Assembly: GCF_011516925.1 (NCBI RefSeq)
Contig: NZ_WOTG01000004.1
Location: 90,894 to 154,893, forward strand
From: Acetobacter fabarum
GTDB lineage: Bacteria > Pseudomonadota > Alphaproteobacteria > Acetobacterales > Acetobacteraceae
Length of the DNA: 64,000 nucleotides
Direction: 5' to 3'
The notes beneath the pieces are model-generated. The model had not been told where the DNA came from. It made no database searches and saw nothing but the letters and a program-made list of their open reading frames with translations. This document shows, piece by piece, positions 8,535-16,662 of this stretch. The position numbers were made by a program, and so were the translations under genes. Within the stretch, counting starts at the first letter, position 1; each line of letters starts with the position of its first letter.

Positions 8535-9200
8535 ATGAATAACGGTGACAACGCATTCGGCACCCTGGCCGAGCCTAACCAGACCATACTTGTACAGGGG
8601 CTGAATGTTGCCAGCCTGAAGTGTGAAACCGACGCCCCCATTGCTATTGGTGGCACGGTACGCAGCGCGCATCTGCAGGCCCCGATTGTGGATGTTCTGG
8701 AAAGCGGTGTGGTCTCGGGCGAACTGGTGGCCGAGGAAGTGGTTATTCGTGGCACGGCGGAAAACGTGGTTGTCCGCGCCAAGCGCTTTTTTGCAACCGG
8801 CACCGCCAAGATTCAGAACTGCACGCTATTCCTTGAAGGCGTGAGCGGGTGCAGCATCCAGCAGGGTGCGGAACTGACGGGTGACTTCAAGATCACCACG
8901 GCAGCCCTTGGCGCAGCCCCGGCTGCTCCGGCAGCGCCTGTAACACCTGCTGCCGCCCCTGCAAGCTTTACTCCGGCCGCTGCTGCTCCCGCATCTGCCA
9001 AGCCCGTCAAGGTTGAGGTCAAGCCCTCCCCGGCTGCTGCCGTGTCTTCCAAGTCCACCACCACGGAATCCTCCAAGTCTGCACCGGCCAGCACGGATAA
9101 CGGTTCGGTCTGGGGGGATGTGGATCAGGTCATCCGCTCCACGGCGGAAACGGAAGATGGCCATGCGTCCCTGATGGGTATGTCCGATACGCAGCCGTAA
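8535..9200 (+). CDS. Bactofilin-like polymer-forming protein
   Basis: 221 aa. The first 125 residues are a run of short beta strands with the spacing of a right-handed beta helix (TILVQGLNVASLKC, IAIGGTVRSAHLQAP, ESGVVSGELVAEEVVIRG, ENVVVRAKRFFATG, then GAELTGDFKI). This is the pattern of bactofilins (DUF583), cytoskeletal polymers that scaffold envelope complexes. A low-complexity Ala/Pro/Lys/Ser tail follows and ends in an acidic segment. I chose ATG 8535, preceded by GGAGAT at 8525-8530; the frame is open further upstream but codes a non-family Cys-rich stretch. Its position between flgH and a MotE-like gene suggests a flagellum-associated scaffold, but that is inference. Confidence 0.65.
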   Translation: MNNGDNAFGTLAEPNQTILVQGLNVASLKCETDAPIAIGGTVRSAHLQAPIVDVLESGVVSGELVAEEVVIRGTAENVVVRAKRFFATGTAKIQNCTLFLEGVSGCSIQQGAELTGDFKITTAALGAAPAAPAAPVTPAAAPASFTPAAAAPASAKPVKVEVKPSPAAAVSSKSTTTESSKSAPASTDNGSVWGDVDQVIRSTAETEDGHASLMGMSDTQP

Positions 9201-9329
9201 GTCTGTGTCTGGTCTGGGGTCAGGCTTGTGGGTGGGGTGTGTGGCTGGCTGCACTCCCCTTTATGTGGCCGGTTCTGCCGCCATGCCCGACCGCCAGAGT
9301 GTTTTTATGAAGAGATGTCGTAGGTTGTG

Positions 9330-10271
9330 ATGCTGATACCCCGTTTGTCGTTCGGGAAACTTGTGCATATTTCATCAAGCCTGATGACTCTTCTTCTGGC
9401 GATGAATATCCACACCATCGCCGGACACATGAAGGATGATAGTGCGGAGACGGCTGCGCAGCCTCTGGTTTCTGTCGCGCAGGCGGCAGCGGCCGAGAAC
9501 ATGCCTTCCGTCAACGATTCCAGCAGCAAGACCAAAAGCGACAAGGATGCGCTGGAGGGCTGGGTTTCCGTGCTGGACGCCAACGAGGCGGCGGAAATGT
9601 CTCCCGATGTGGGCGATGCGGCAGGTGGCGGCAAAAAAAAGGTGTCTGTTGCGGCAGATGACTGCGCCAAGGGTATTTCCTGCGCACAGGTCAAAACCGG
9701 AACGGCGGGGCTTGGCCCCGACCCCGATCCGGAGGTCAGCAAGGCTGAGGCCGATCTGGTCAAGGATATTCTGGCCCGCCAGTCCACCATTGAGGGTGAG
9801 CAGCAGCAGCTTGACCAACAGAAGCATGTGCTGAACGCCGCCCGCGCCGTGCTGGACCAGAAAATGAACACGCTGGATGCCTCCATGGCCACGCTGGAGC
9901 AGAAGCAGGCCGCCCACCGTGAGGTGATGGACGCCGAGACAGACCGGCTGGTCAAGATTTACGAGGACATGCCCCCCAAGGAGGCAGCGGCGGTCTTCAA
10001 TATCATGGACATCCACGTGCTTATTGCCGTGGCCAGCAAAATGAACACCCGCAAGGTGTCGGCCATTATGGGCAACATGTCGCCCGAACGTGTGAACCTT
10101 ATCTCCCAGTTCATGGCAGGGGTCCGGAGCTTCCGGGCACCGTCCGATGGGGGAGATGGCGGGGACCGGGTCGCGCAGAACGTAGGCACGGCAACATGGT
10201 GGGCCAAGCCCAGTGTTAGTGCCACCCCTGCGGCAGGTAACCGTGCGGGAGGGGCGCAGTCTTCCCAGTAG
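9330..10271 (+). CDS. motE: MotE-like flagellar protein
   Basis: 313 aa from ATG 9330 (GTG 9327 also possible). A hydrophobic N-terminal segment (about residues 12-33) looks like an uncleaved signal or single membrane anchor. A disordered stretch follows, then a coiled coil (about residues 140-205, EGEQQQLDQQKHVLNAARAV pattern), then the MotE/MgtE-N-like helical domain YEDMPPKEAAAVFNIMDIHV..MNTRKVSAIMGNMSPERVNLIS. In Sinorhizobium, MotE is a periplasmic chaperone for the motor protein MotC; no recognisable motC is in this window. The Ala/Gly/Ser-rich C-terminus is low complexity. It follows the bactofilin-like gene on the same strand. Confidence 0.75.
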   Translation: MLIPRLSFGKLVHISSSLMTLLLAMNIHTIAGHMKDDSAETAAQPLVSVAQAAAAENMPSVNDSSSKTKSDKDALEGWVSVLDANEAAEMSPDVGDAAGGGKKKVSVAADDCAKGISCAQVKTGTAGLGPDPDPEVSKAEADLVKDILARQSTIEGEQQQLDQQKHVLNAARAVLDQKMNTLDASMATLEQKQAAHREVMDAETDRLVKIYEDMPPKEAAAVFNIMDIHVLIAVASKMNTRKVSAIMGNMSPERVNLISQFMAGVRSFRAPSDGGDGGDRVAQNVGTATWWAKPSVSATPAAGNRAGGAQSSQ

Positions 10272-10459
10272 CCACTGGCCTATTCGGGTTTTTTGGCGCA
10301 AGGGCGGCTCTTATCTCGCATTTGCATGGGAAATGGCTTAAAATAACACGTCATCTGGCAGCCATGGCCCGCTTGCCGGGCTTGGCGGCATCAGGCACCC
10401 AGATCGACCAGGTCGGACGCAGGGTGCGCGTGTGGGCTTGAAGGACGGGAACAAAAGGC

Positions 10460-10795
10460 ATGATGATCAGGCGCGGAATAATGGTGGCCCTGGTTCTGGC
10501 GGTTGCGGGGTGTTCACCCGACCATATTGCCAGCAAAATAACGGGACGTGAGTGCAGCGCCGGTTATATTCAGGAAGGGGAGGACTGGTGTGCTCCCCCC
10601 GAGCGTCCGCCTGCGCCGCAGCCGTACTGCACACAAAGCTGGAATGGTGTGGACTGCTGGGCCCGCCCGGACCTGATGCCCAATGTGGCGCGTGAGGTGG
10701 CAGAAGGCCCAACAGGGCTGACGCAGGACCAGAACGCACAGCGGTTGAACATGTCGATCAAAAAAATTCCGCCGACAAACGCGTATTATCCATAA
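10460..10795 (+). CDS. Small hypothetical lipoprotein
   Basis: 111 aa. A short signal peptide ends in the lipobox LAVAGC, giving a lipidated Cys near residue 18. Four further Cys residues occur (GRECSAGY, DWCAPP, PYCTQSW, DCWARP), consistent with two disulfides in the periplasm. Pro-rich middle; no domain recognised. An AAAGG lies just before the paired ATGs (10460 and 10463). It sits between motE and fliF in an otherwise purely flagellar stretch, so an envelope role connected with the basal body is possible but unproven. Confidence 0.7.
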   Translation: MMIRRGIMVALVLAVAGCSPDHIASKITGRECSAGYIQEGEDWCAPPERPPAPQPYCTQSWNGVDCWARPDLMPNVAREVAEGPTGLTQDQNAQRLNMSIKKIPPTNAYYP

Positions 10796-11053
10796 AACGG
10801 GGTTCGTTTGGTGCACCGGACCGGGTTACAATACAAGCTGGAGTGGGTCTGGTGTTGCAAGGCTGTTCTTTTACTGTGGCACAACGTGCCCATGATGTGT
10901 TTATGGCTATACAGCAGCCAGTTTGCCTTGACTGGCATGATAAGGCGATGGCAAGGCCATGGTTTGGCGGAGCGCGGAGTGTTTGGATGCTGAAACGTCT
11001 GGAGAGTTGTGTGGTTCCCCATTTTTCCATCGTGACAGCGTAGCCATTCCCGC

Positions 11054-12706
11054 ATGAAAAATTTTCTTACAAGTCTCAAGGCTCTGGGCCGCACGCAGCA
11101 GATCGCACTTGGTGTTGCGGGGGCTGCCCTGCTGGGTGCTCTGGCCTATTTTTCTTTTTATGCCGGAGCCGGGGCCAGCGCCCTGCTGTATGGTGAACTG
11201 GACCTGACCGAAGCGGCCGAAATGGCCGATGACCTCGCCAAGGCCCATATCTCCTTTACCACCAGTCAGGACGGTACCCGCATTTTTGTGGCCAAGGACA
11301 AGGTCGCCAGTGCGCGCCTGCTGCTGGCCAAGGACGGCCTGCCCAGCGGTGGTGCTGTCGGGTATGAGCTGTTTGACAAAAGCGGCACCCTGACCAGCAC
11401 CCAGTTTGAGCAGTCGATCAACGAGACCCGCGCCATGGAAGGCGAGCTGGAACGCTCCATCCGCCTGCTGCATGGGGTGCGGAATGTGCGTGTGCATCTG
11501 GTTCTGCCGCACCGGGACCTGTTCTCGACCGAGACAAATCCCTCGCAGGCCAGTGTGGTGCTGGATATTGGCCGCGCTGGCCGCATGGCGCCCGATGGTA
11601 TTCAGGCGATCCAGAACCTTGTTGCCGCTGCCGTGCCGGGCCTGCGCCCGCAGAATATTTCCATCGTGGATACGCGCGGTGATGTGCTGGTCAAACCGGG
11701 TGACCCGGACAGCCTGGCCGGGCAGGAATCGCAGATGGAAAAAATCCGTCATGCGGAAGAGCAGCGCCTTGCTCAGGCGGTGGAGGACATGCTGGTGCCC
11801 ACACTGGGTGCAGGCCATGTGCGTGCCCGTGCCGCCGTGACCATGTCCACCGAGGAAGTGCACGAAACGGAGGAAAGCTACGACCCCAACCAGCAGGTTT
11901 TGCGGTCGCAGCAGACAAGCTCGGACAAGAGCGTTAACACCGAATCCAGCCCCAGCACCACGGTGGGCAACAACCTGCCCAACGCCAATGCCAATCAGGA
12001 CAACAAAACCGGCTCGACCAACGACCGCGAGGAAGAAACCAATAACTACGAAATTGGTAAGCGCGTGCGGGTTGTTAGCCAGTCGCGCCCCCGCATTGCA
12101 CGGGTGAGCATGGCGGTGCTGGTTGATGGCACCATGACCAAGGACAAAAGCGGCAAGGAAGTCTGGACCCCGCTGGACGACTCCGAGCTGGAGCGGATTA
12201 CCACCCTCGCCCAGACCGCCGTAGGCTTTGACAAGGCCCGTGGGGATGAAGTGCGCGTTGTGTCCATGCGGTTCATGCCCGATGGCGGGTTTGATTTTGC
12301 TGGCGGCAGCATCGACTACTTCAGCCGCGAAATGCTCATTTACATGGCGGAGTGGGTTATTCCCATCCTGCTGGTACTGGGTGCCCTGTTTATTGGCCTG
12401 CGCCCCATGCTGCGCCGCACCGGGCTGGTTACCCTTATTTCCAAGGAACTGCACGGGCAGGAAAAACTGCTCGAAGGTGTGGAGGGTGGCTCCATTGTTA
12501 TGGGTGCTAACGGCCAGATGCTCCATGCCAGCAGTGGCCTGCCTGTGGGCGAAGATGGCCATGGGGTCGATCTGGATGGTGTTCAGGGCAAGCTGCGGCA
12601 GGAAGCACTGGATAGGGTGGCCGATCGCTTTGAAAACAACCTTGATGAAACCATACTGATTATCCGGAGCTGGCTGTCCGCCCCGGATCCGAAGAAGGGA
12701 GCCTAG
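11054..12706 (+). CDS. fliF: Flagellar MS-ring protein FliF
   Basis: 550 aa, the usual length. FliF builds the MS ring in the inner membrane and is the base for rotor and export gate. Two transmembrane helices are visible (about residues 17-37 and near 432-448, LIYMAEWVIPILLVLGALFIGL). Between them lie the ring-building motifs YGELDLTEAAEMADDL, LPSGGAVGYELFDKSG, LTSTQFEQSINETRAMEGELERSI and ASVVLDIGR. The C-terminal tail (RFENNLDETILIIRSWL) is the FliG-binding segment. It starts the fliF-G-H-N-O-P operon, three bases before fliG. Confidence 0.96.
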   Translation: MKNFLTSLKALGRTQQIALGVAGAALLGALAYFSFYAGAGASALLYGELDLTEAAEMADDLAKAHISFTTSQDGTRIFVAKDKVASARLLLAKDGLPSGGAVGYELFDKSGTLTSTQFEQSINETRAMEGELERSIRLLHGVRNVRVHLVLPHRDLFSTETNPSQASVVLDIGRAGRMAPDGIQAIQNLVAAAVPGLRPQNISIVDTRGDVLVKPGDPDSLAGQESQMEKIRHAEEQRLAQAVEDMLVPTLGAGHVRARAAVTMSTEEVHETEESYDPNQQVLRSQQTSSDKSVNTESSPSTTVGNNLPNANANQDNKTGSTNDREEETNNYEIGKRVRVVSQSRPRIARVSMAVLVDGTMTKDKSGKEVWTPLDDSELERITTLAQTAVGFDKARGDEVRVVSMRFMPDGGFDFAGGSIDYFSREMLIYMAEWVIPILLVLGALFIGLRPMLRRTGLVTLISKELHGQEKLLEGVEGGSIVMGANGQMLHASSGLPVGEDGHGVDLDGVQGKLRQEALDRVADRFENNLDETILIIRSWLSAPDPKKGA

Positions 12707-12709
12707 GCC

Positions 12710-13777
12710 ATGTCCGAGACCGCAGCAGCCCCCGAGGCACGGCCGCCGGAAGCCCCTTCTCCCGTTGTGCATGATGAAACCAGACACCTGACCGGCAAGC
12801 AGCGTGTTGCCATTCTTCTGCTTGCTGCAGGGCGTGAGCGCGCGGTCAAGGTGCTCAAGCAGTTGCAGGAAGATGAAGTCCGCGATGTATCGGTCGCCAT
12901 GGCCGGGCTGGGGCTGATCAGCGCTTCCGTGGTGGAGGAAGTGTGCGCGCAGTTCACCAAGAACTTCGAATCTTCCGAAGGGCTGGTGGGCACGTACGAA
13001 ACCACCGAGGAACTGCTGCGCAAGGCGCTGTCGGGCGAACAGGTCGACAAGATCATGGAAGAAATCCGTGGTCCGGCCGGGCGCACCATGTGGGACAAGC
13101 TGGGCAATGTGCAGGAGATGGTTCTGGCCAACTACCTGCGCAACGAATACCCGCAGACCGCCGCTGTTATTCTCAGCCGCCTGCAACCCGCCCACGCGGC
13201 GCGTGTGCTGACCCTGCTGCCAGAAGACTACGCAACCGAAGTGATGATGCGTGTGCTGCACATGGAAACGGTGCAGCGCGAGGTGCTGGACAGCGTGGAG
13301 GCCACCTTGCGGTCCGAGTTTATTTCCTCCCTTGGGCGTTCGTCCAAGCGCGACAGTTACGAACTGCTGGCCGAAGTGTTCAACAACTTCGACCGCAAGA
13401 CCGAAACGCGCCTTATGGCGTCCATGGACAAGCGCAACCACGCCGATATGGAAAAGGTCAAGGCGCTTATGTTCACCTTCGAGGACATCAAGCGTCTGCC
13501 GCACGAAGCCCTCATGCGTATTGTGGCGCAGGTGGACCGCGAAAAACTGCCGCTCGCCCTCAAAGGCGCGTCCGAAACCGTGCGCAAGATGTTCCTGCAA
13601 TGCATGTCCAAGCGTGCAGGCAGCATTCTGCTCGAAGAAATTTCCGCCCTTGGCCCTGTGCGCGTGAAGGATGCTGATGCGGCACAGGTTGATATTGTGA
13701 CCATCATCAAGAACATGGCCAATGCGGGTGAAATCGACCTGACCGAAAACGGCGGTAACGACGAGATCATTCCATAA
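12710..13777 (+). CDS. fliG: Flagellar motor switch protein FliG
   Basis: 355 aa. FliG sits on the cytoplasmic face of FliF and receives torque from the MotA stator. The N-terminal domain begins around TGKQRVAILLLAAGRERAVKVLKQL; the middle domain holds NYLRNEYPQTAAVILSRLQPAHAARVLTLLP (EHPQ-like motif as EYPQ). The C-terminal domain has MFTFEDIKRLPHEALMRI and LPLALKGASETVRKMFLQCMSKRAG, with the charged torque-helix residues. A Pro/Ala-rich 20-residue N-terminal extension precedes the domain. Its stop codon shares one base with the fliH start at 13777. Confidence 0.96.
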   Translation: MSETAAAPEARPPEAPSPVVHDETRHLTGKQRVAILLLAAGRERAVKVLKQLQEDEVRDVSVAMAGLGLISASVVEEVCAQFTKNFESSEGLVGTYETTEELLRKALSGEQVDKIMEEIRGPAGRTMWDKLGNVQEMVLANYLRNEYPQTAAVILSRLQPAHAARVLTLLPEDYATEVMMRVLHMETVQREVLDSVEATLRSEFISSLGRSSKRDSYELLAEVFNNFDRKTETRLMASMDKRNHADMEKVKALMFTFEDIKRLPHEALMRIVAQVDREKLPLALKGASETVRKMFLQCMSKRAGSILLEEISALGPVRVKDADAAQVDIVTIIKNMANAGEIDLTENGGNDEIIP

Positions 13778-14532
13778 TGCTGGAGCGGGCACTCTTCCGG
13801 TCTGGTCTGTGCCGTATGGCGGATGGTGCCTCCTCTGGCGGGGTGCCGGATGCGCCTGTGCGCACATACCCACGGGTGATGGATCTGGAGGATTTTGGCC
13901 TCCCGGAAGTGGAACCCACCCCCGAAAAAGACCCGGAGGAGGAAGCCCCTCCCGAGCCACCTCCACCCGACCCCAACCTGCTCAGCATCACGCGTGACGA
14001 GCTGGCTGCCGTGCAGCAGCAGGCGCGGGACGAGGGCTACGCAGCCGGCGCTGCCGAAAAAGATGCGGAGCTACAGGCCTTTTACACCGGGTGCCTGGCC
14101 GAGCTGACCAATGCCTTCAAGGCGGAAAACGCCCGGCGGGATCAGGCATTGGCCAAGGCATCGCAGGTTTTTGTGGCAACGGTAATAGACATTGTACGGA
14201 GCCTGACGGCGCTGGATGGCACCGTACTGCAAGGCATGCAGCGCGACCTGCTGACCGATGCCGCGAGCTTTGCCCGCGAGTGCGAGGGCGACGTAACCGT
14301 GCAGTGCAGCCCGGCCGATATACAGCGCCTGCAAGCTGCCTTACAGAATGAGGGCGGTGTGCAGGTCGAATCCATGTCCGACCTTACGCCGGGCATCATA
14401 CGGATTTCCACGGCAGCCAATACCATTGTCATTGACCCAGTGCAGTGGCGCAAAAACATGGCTGAAAAAATAGTTGCCAGTGTAACGGCCCTTGCGCGCC
14501 AGCGCATGCAGCACAACACTGGGCAGGCATAA
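13777..14532 (+). CDS. fliH: Flagellar export ATPase regulator FliH (divergent)
   Basis: 251 aa. The call rests on position between fliG and fliN, an acidic/Pro-rich N-terminal region (about residues 35-65), an E. coli-like Ala/Gly helical stretch (RDEGYAAGAAEKDAELQAF) and a C-terminal domain (VQCSPADIQRLQAAL..GIIRISTAANTIVIDPVQWRKNMAEKI) with the shape of the FliH/V-ATPase E-subunit stator domain. FliH holds and inhibits the FliI ATPase and docks it on FliN. The one-base overlap with fliG implies coupled translation. Sequence divergence is high, which is normal for this family. Confidence 0.82.
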   Translation: MLERALFRSGLCRMADGASSGGVPDAPVRTYPRVMDLEDFGLPEVEPTPEKDPEEEAPPEPPPPDPNLLSITRDELAAVQQQARDEGYAAGAAEKDAELQAFYTGCLAELTNAFKAENARRDQALAKASQVFVATVIDIVRSLTALDGTVLQGMQRDLLTDAASFARECEGDVTVQCSPADIQRLQAALQNEGGVQVESMSDLTPGIIRISTAANTIVIDPVQWRKNMAEKIVASVTALARQRMQHNTGQA

Positions 14533-14548
14533 GCAGGCGGAGACAACC

Positions 14549-14923
14549 ATGACAACAGAGAACACCGATATCGGGCTTGAGGATTTCGCCACCAGCGCGC
14601 CAGCGCCGGATGCCTCCGCCACGGCTGCCCCCGGTGCAGCCCCTGCTGCTGATGGCAAGGATGTGGACGACGTCCAGAAGGAAGCCGTTTACGATATTCC
14701 GGTCAAGATAACGGCCGTTATTGGTACGGCCACCATGCCGGTCAACCAGTTGCTGCGCCTTGGGCGTGGGGCTGTGGTCGAGCTGGACCGCAAGCTGGGC
14801 GAGGCTGTGGACATTTACGCCAACAACCGCCTGATCGCCCGTGGCGAAGTGGTGGTGGTGGACGATAACCATATTGGCGTGACCATGACGGAAATCCTGT
14901 CCTCCTCCGCGACCAACGGTTAA
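14549..14923 (+). CDS. fliN: Flagellar motor switch protein FliN
   Basis: 124 aa. The C-terminal 80 residues are the SpoA/FliN domain: VYDIPVKITAVIGTATMPVNQLLRLGRGAVVELDRKLGEAVDIYANNRLIARGEVVVVDDNHIGVTMTEIL is the family pattern. An Ala/Pro-rich leader of about 45 residues comes first. FliN forms the bottom of the C ring and docks FliH. I chose ATG 14549, with GGCGGAGA (14537-14544) before it; the open frame upstream overlaps fliH. No fliM gene is next to it, which is unusual. Confidence 0.94.
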   Translation: MTTENTDIGLEDFATSAPAPDASATAAPGAAPAADGKDVDDVQKEAVYDIPVKITAVIGTATMPVNQLLRLGRGAVVELDRKLGEAVDIYANNRLIARGEVVVVDDNHIGVTMTEILSSSATNG

Positions 14924-14928
14924 AATCC

Positions 14929-15318
14929 TTGCCTGCACCCGGTACAGCCGCCGCAAGCATTGCCCAGCCCGCTGCCGGGTTGGGGGCAGGGGCGTTTGTT
15001 GTGCCGGTTTTGACCTGCATTGTGGCGTTTGTACTTGTTATCGGGCTTATTTTTCTGGCCCGTTACGGGCTCAAGTTCATGGAGCCGTATCTGCTTAAAG
15101 GGCGGCAGACGCCCAATCTGGCGGTTATGGAAAGTGTGGCCGTGGACCAGCGCAGGCGGGTAAGCGTTATCCGTTACGGGCAGAAAAAAGGGCTGGTCCT
15201 GACCGGCGGCGGCAATGACGTGTTTATGGGCTGGGTAGATGATGGCAATGCCGTGCCCCCCCCCGCTCCCCCTTTGCCCGGCGGGCAGCCTGCGCCCGGT
15301 CCGGCCCCCCATATCTGA
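14929..15318 (+). CDS. fliO: Flagellar export gate assembly protein FliO
   Basis: 129 aa if it starts at TTG 14929, five bases after fliN; no ATG is available in this frame before the membrane helix. One transmembrane helix (about residues 25-47, VPVLTCIVAFVLVIGLIFLA) is followed by a cytoplasmic domain with LAVMESVAVDQRRRVSVIRYGQKKGLVLTGGGND, the FliO pattern, and a Pro-rich end. FliO helps assemble the FliP ring. Position between fliN and fliP supports the call. The start codon is uncertain. Confidence 0.82.
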   Translation: MPAPGTAAASIAQPAAGLGAGAFVVPVLTCIVAFVLVIGLIFLARYGLKFMEPYLLKGRQTPNLAVMESVAVDQRRRVSVIRYGQKKGLVLTGGGNDVFMGWVDDGNAVPPPAPPLPGGQPAPGPAPHI

Positions 15319-15340
15319 TGCACAAGCGGAGCCCCAAGCC

Positions 15341-16117
15341 TTGACAGTTCCTGCCTTTACAAGACGTGGCGTGTGGTTTGCGAGCCTTGCGCTATGTACT
15401 CTGGCGGTAGGCGTGCTGGCTGGCATGCCGGTTGTGGCCCATGCCCAGTCCATAGCACTGGATCTGGGCAAGGGTGGGGACCCGGGTACGACCAGCCGCA
15501 TTATCCAGTTGACCGCCCTGCTGACGGTGCTTTCGCTTGCGCCCAGCCTGCTGGTTATGGTGACGGCTTTTACCCGTATTATTGTGGTGCTCTCGCTGCT
15601 GCGCGGGGCTATTGGCTCGCAGGGGACACCGCCCAACACGGTGCTGATCGGGCTTGCTCTGTTCCTCACCTTTTTTGTCATGCAGCCCACGTTCCAGCAG
15701 TCATGGGATCAGGGGATTGCCCCCATGATGGACGGACAGGTGGAGGAGATGGAAGGGCTGAAGGCGGCAGCGGAGCCTTTTCGCACGTTCATGCTCTCCC
15801 ATGTCCGGTCGGCTGATCTGGCTACGTTTGAGCGTCTGGCCAACGTAACCCCCGCTGCAAACGTGGCAGATACGCCGTGGCGTGTGCTGATGCCCGCTTT
15901 TATGGTGGGTGAACTCAGCCGCGGGTTCGAGATGGGGTTCCTGCTGTACCTGCCGTTTCTGGTGATTGATATTGTCACATCCAGTGTGCTGATGAGCCTT
16001 GGGATGATGATGTTGCCACCTGCAACCATATCCCTGCCATTCAAGCTGATTTTCTTTGTGCTGGTTGACGGCTGGCAGATGGTGGCCGGGGGGCTTGTCC
16101 GCAGTTTTGGCGGCTGA
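15341..16117 (+). CDS. fliP: Flagellar export gate protein FliP
   Basis: 258 aa from TTG 15341, which has GCGGAG at 15327-15332 and gives a standard cleavable signal peptide ending VVAHAQS. The frame is open to ATG 15239, but that start would overlap fliO by 80 bp and add a Pro-rich non-family leader. Family motifs: IIQLTALLTVLSLAPSLLVMVTAFTRIIVVLSLLR, QTPPN-like GTPPNTVLIGLALFLTFFVM, the large loop, VLMPAFMVGELSRGFEMGFLLYLPFLVIDIVTSSVLMSLGMMMLPP and a C-terminal helix. FliP is the core of the export pore. It is the last gene of the operon and ends inside the hairpin at 16112-16136. Confidence 0.95.
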   Translation: MTVPAFTRRGVWFASLALCTLAVGVLAGMPVVAHAQSIALDLGKGGDPGTTSRIIQLTALLTVLSLAPSLLVMVTAFTRIIVVLSLLRGAIGSQGTPPNTVLIGLALFLTFFVMQPTFQQSWDQGIAPMMDGQVEEMEGLKAAAEPFRTFMLSHVRSADLATFERLANVTPAANVADTPWRVLMPAFMVGELSRGFEMGFLLYLPFLVIDIVTSSVLMSLGMMMLPPATISLPFKLIFFVLVDGWQMVAGGLVRSFGG

Positions 16118-16136
16118 GCAGGGGTGCTGCTCAGCC
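16112..16136 (+). terminator. Hairpin at the fliP stop codon
   Basis: A perfect 10-bp GC-rich stem (16112-16121 with 16127-16136, loop GGGTG) spans the fliP stop codon. No U run follows, so it could be a weak terminator, a Rho-dependent end or a 3' mRNA-protecting structure. Confidence 0.5.
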
Positions 16137-16662
16137 CCTGTGTTCCGGCACGGGGGGAGTCTGCCGGTTTTGTTTCCCCATAATAATAAATAGTCGCAAG
16201 TAGAGCGTTTGAGCCTTTAATATTGCAAGGTTTTTAGAAACCGCAGTGCGGTTACAGGCTTGCTCATTGTCAAGAAAAAGCTATCATTTCTCGCAGGGCA
16301 GGCACCTGTTCCGCCCGGCTTTATGGCCGGAACGGGGGTGGTGGCCGCTATGGTATTGTTTTTAGGTATTTTATCTATCAGGAGCGCAAAGCCGATTGTC
16401 TGCGGATCATACGATCTTCTGTAAAGACATCTAGTCACGAACGCGGTATGAAGACCCTTGCTTGTCTGGTCCGTGTGTCTGGATGAGAACAGATTATCTG
16501 CTTTTTATCTCAAGGGGCGTCCACTGGCGTTTCCTGGTTTTTGTAAATGTGCAAGGGGGGCCATTAAGGCCACGGCTGGCTGGCGTTTTTTCCATGTGCG
16601 GGAAGAATGGTCAGGAGTTGCCGCGCAAGGTGCCCCAATAATATGAAGGAAGTTGCACTGAT
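16118..16662. other. Intergenic region fliP to mcp
   Basis: 545 bp without a supported gene. It holds the fliP hairpin, an AT-rich stretch around 16180-16235, a perfect palindrome at 16239-16253, and the Shine-Dalgarno GAAGGAAG (16643-16650) of the mcp gene. Short ORFs here are not coding-like. Confidence 0.5.
16239..16253. promoter_or_regulatory. Perfect 15-bp palindrome, possible operator
   Basis: AACCGCA-G-TGCGGTT is a perfect inverted repeat around a single central base in the long leader of the chemotaxis operon. It could be a protein-binding site or a small hairpin; it has no U tract. The same palindrome was not noticed elsewhere in the window. Confidence 0.3.

Noticed and set aside
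10878..10890. TGGCAC-like sequence upstream of fliF as a sigma-54 promoter
   Set aside because: The GC element at the required 10-base spacing is absent; only a short imperfect palindrome remains.
10907..13966. A 1019-codon open frame on the minus strand antisense to fliF and fliG
   Set aside because: It mirrors two certain genes, has no family features and is His/Gly/Gln-rich in the manner of antisense frames in GC-rich DNA.
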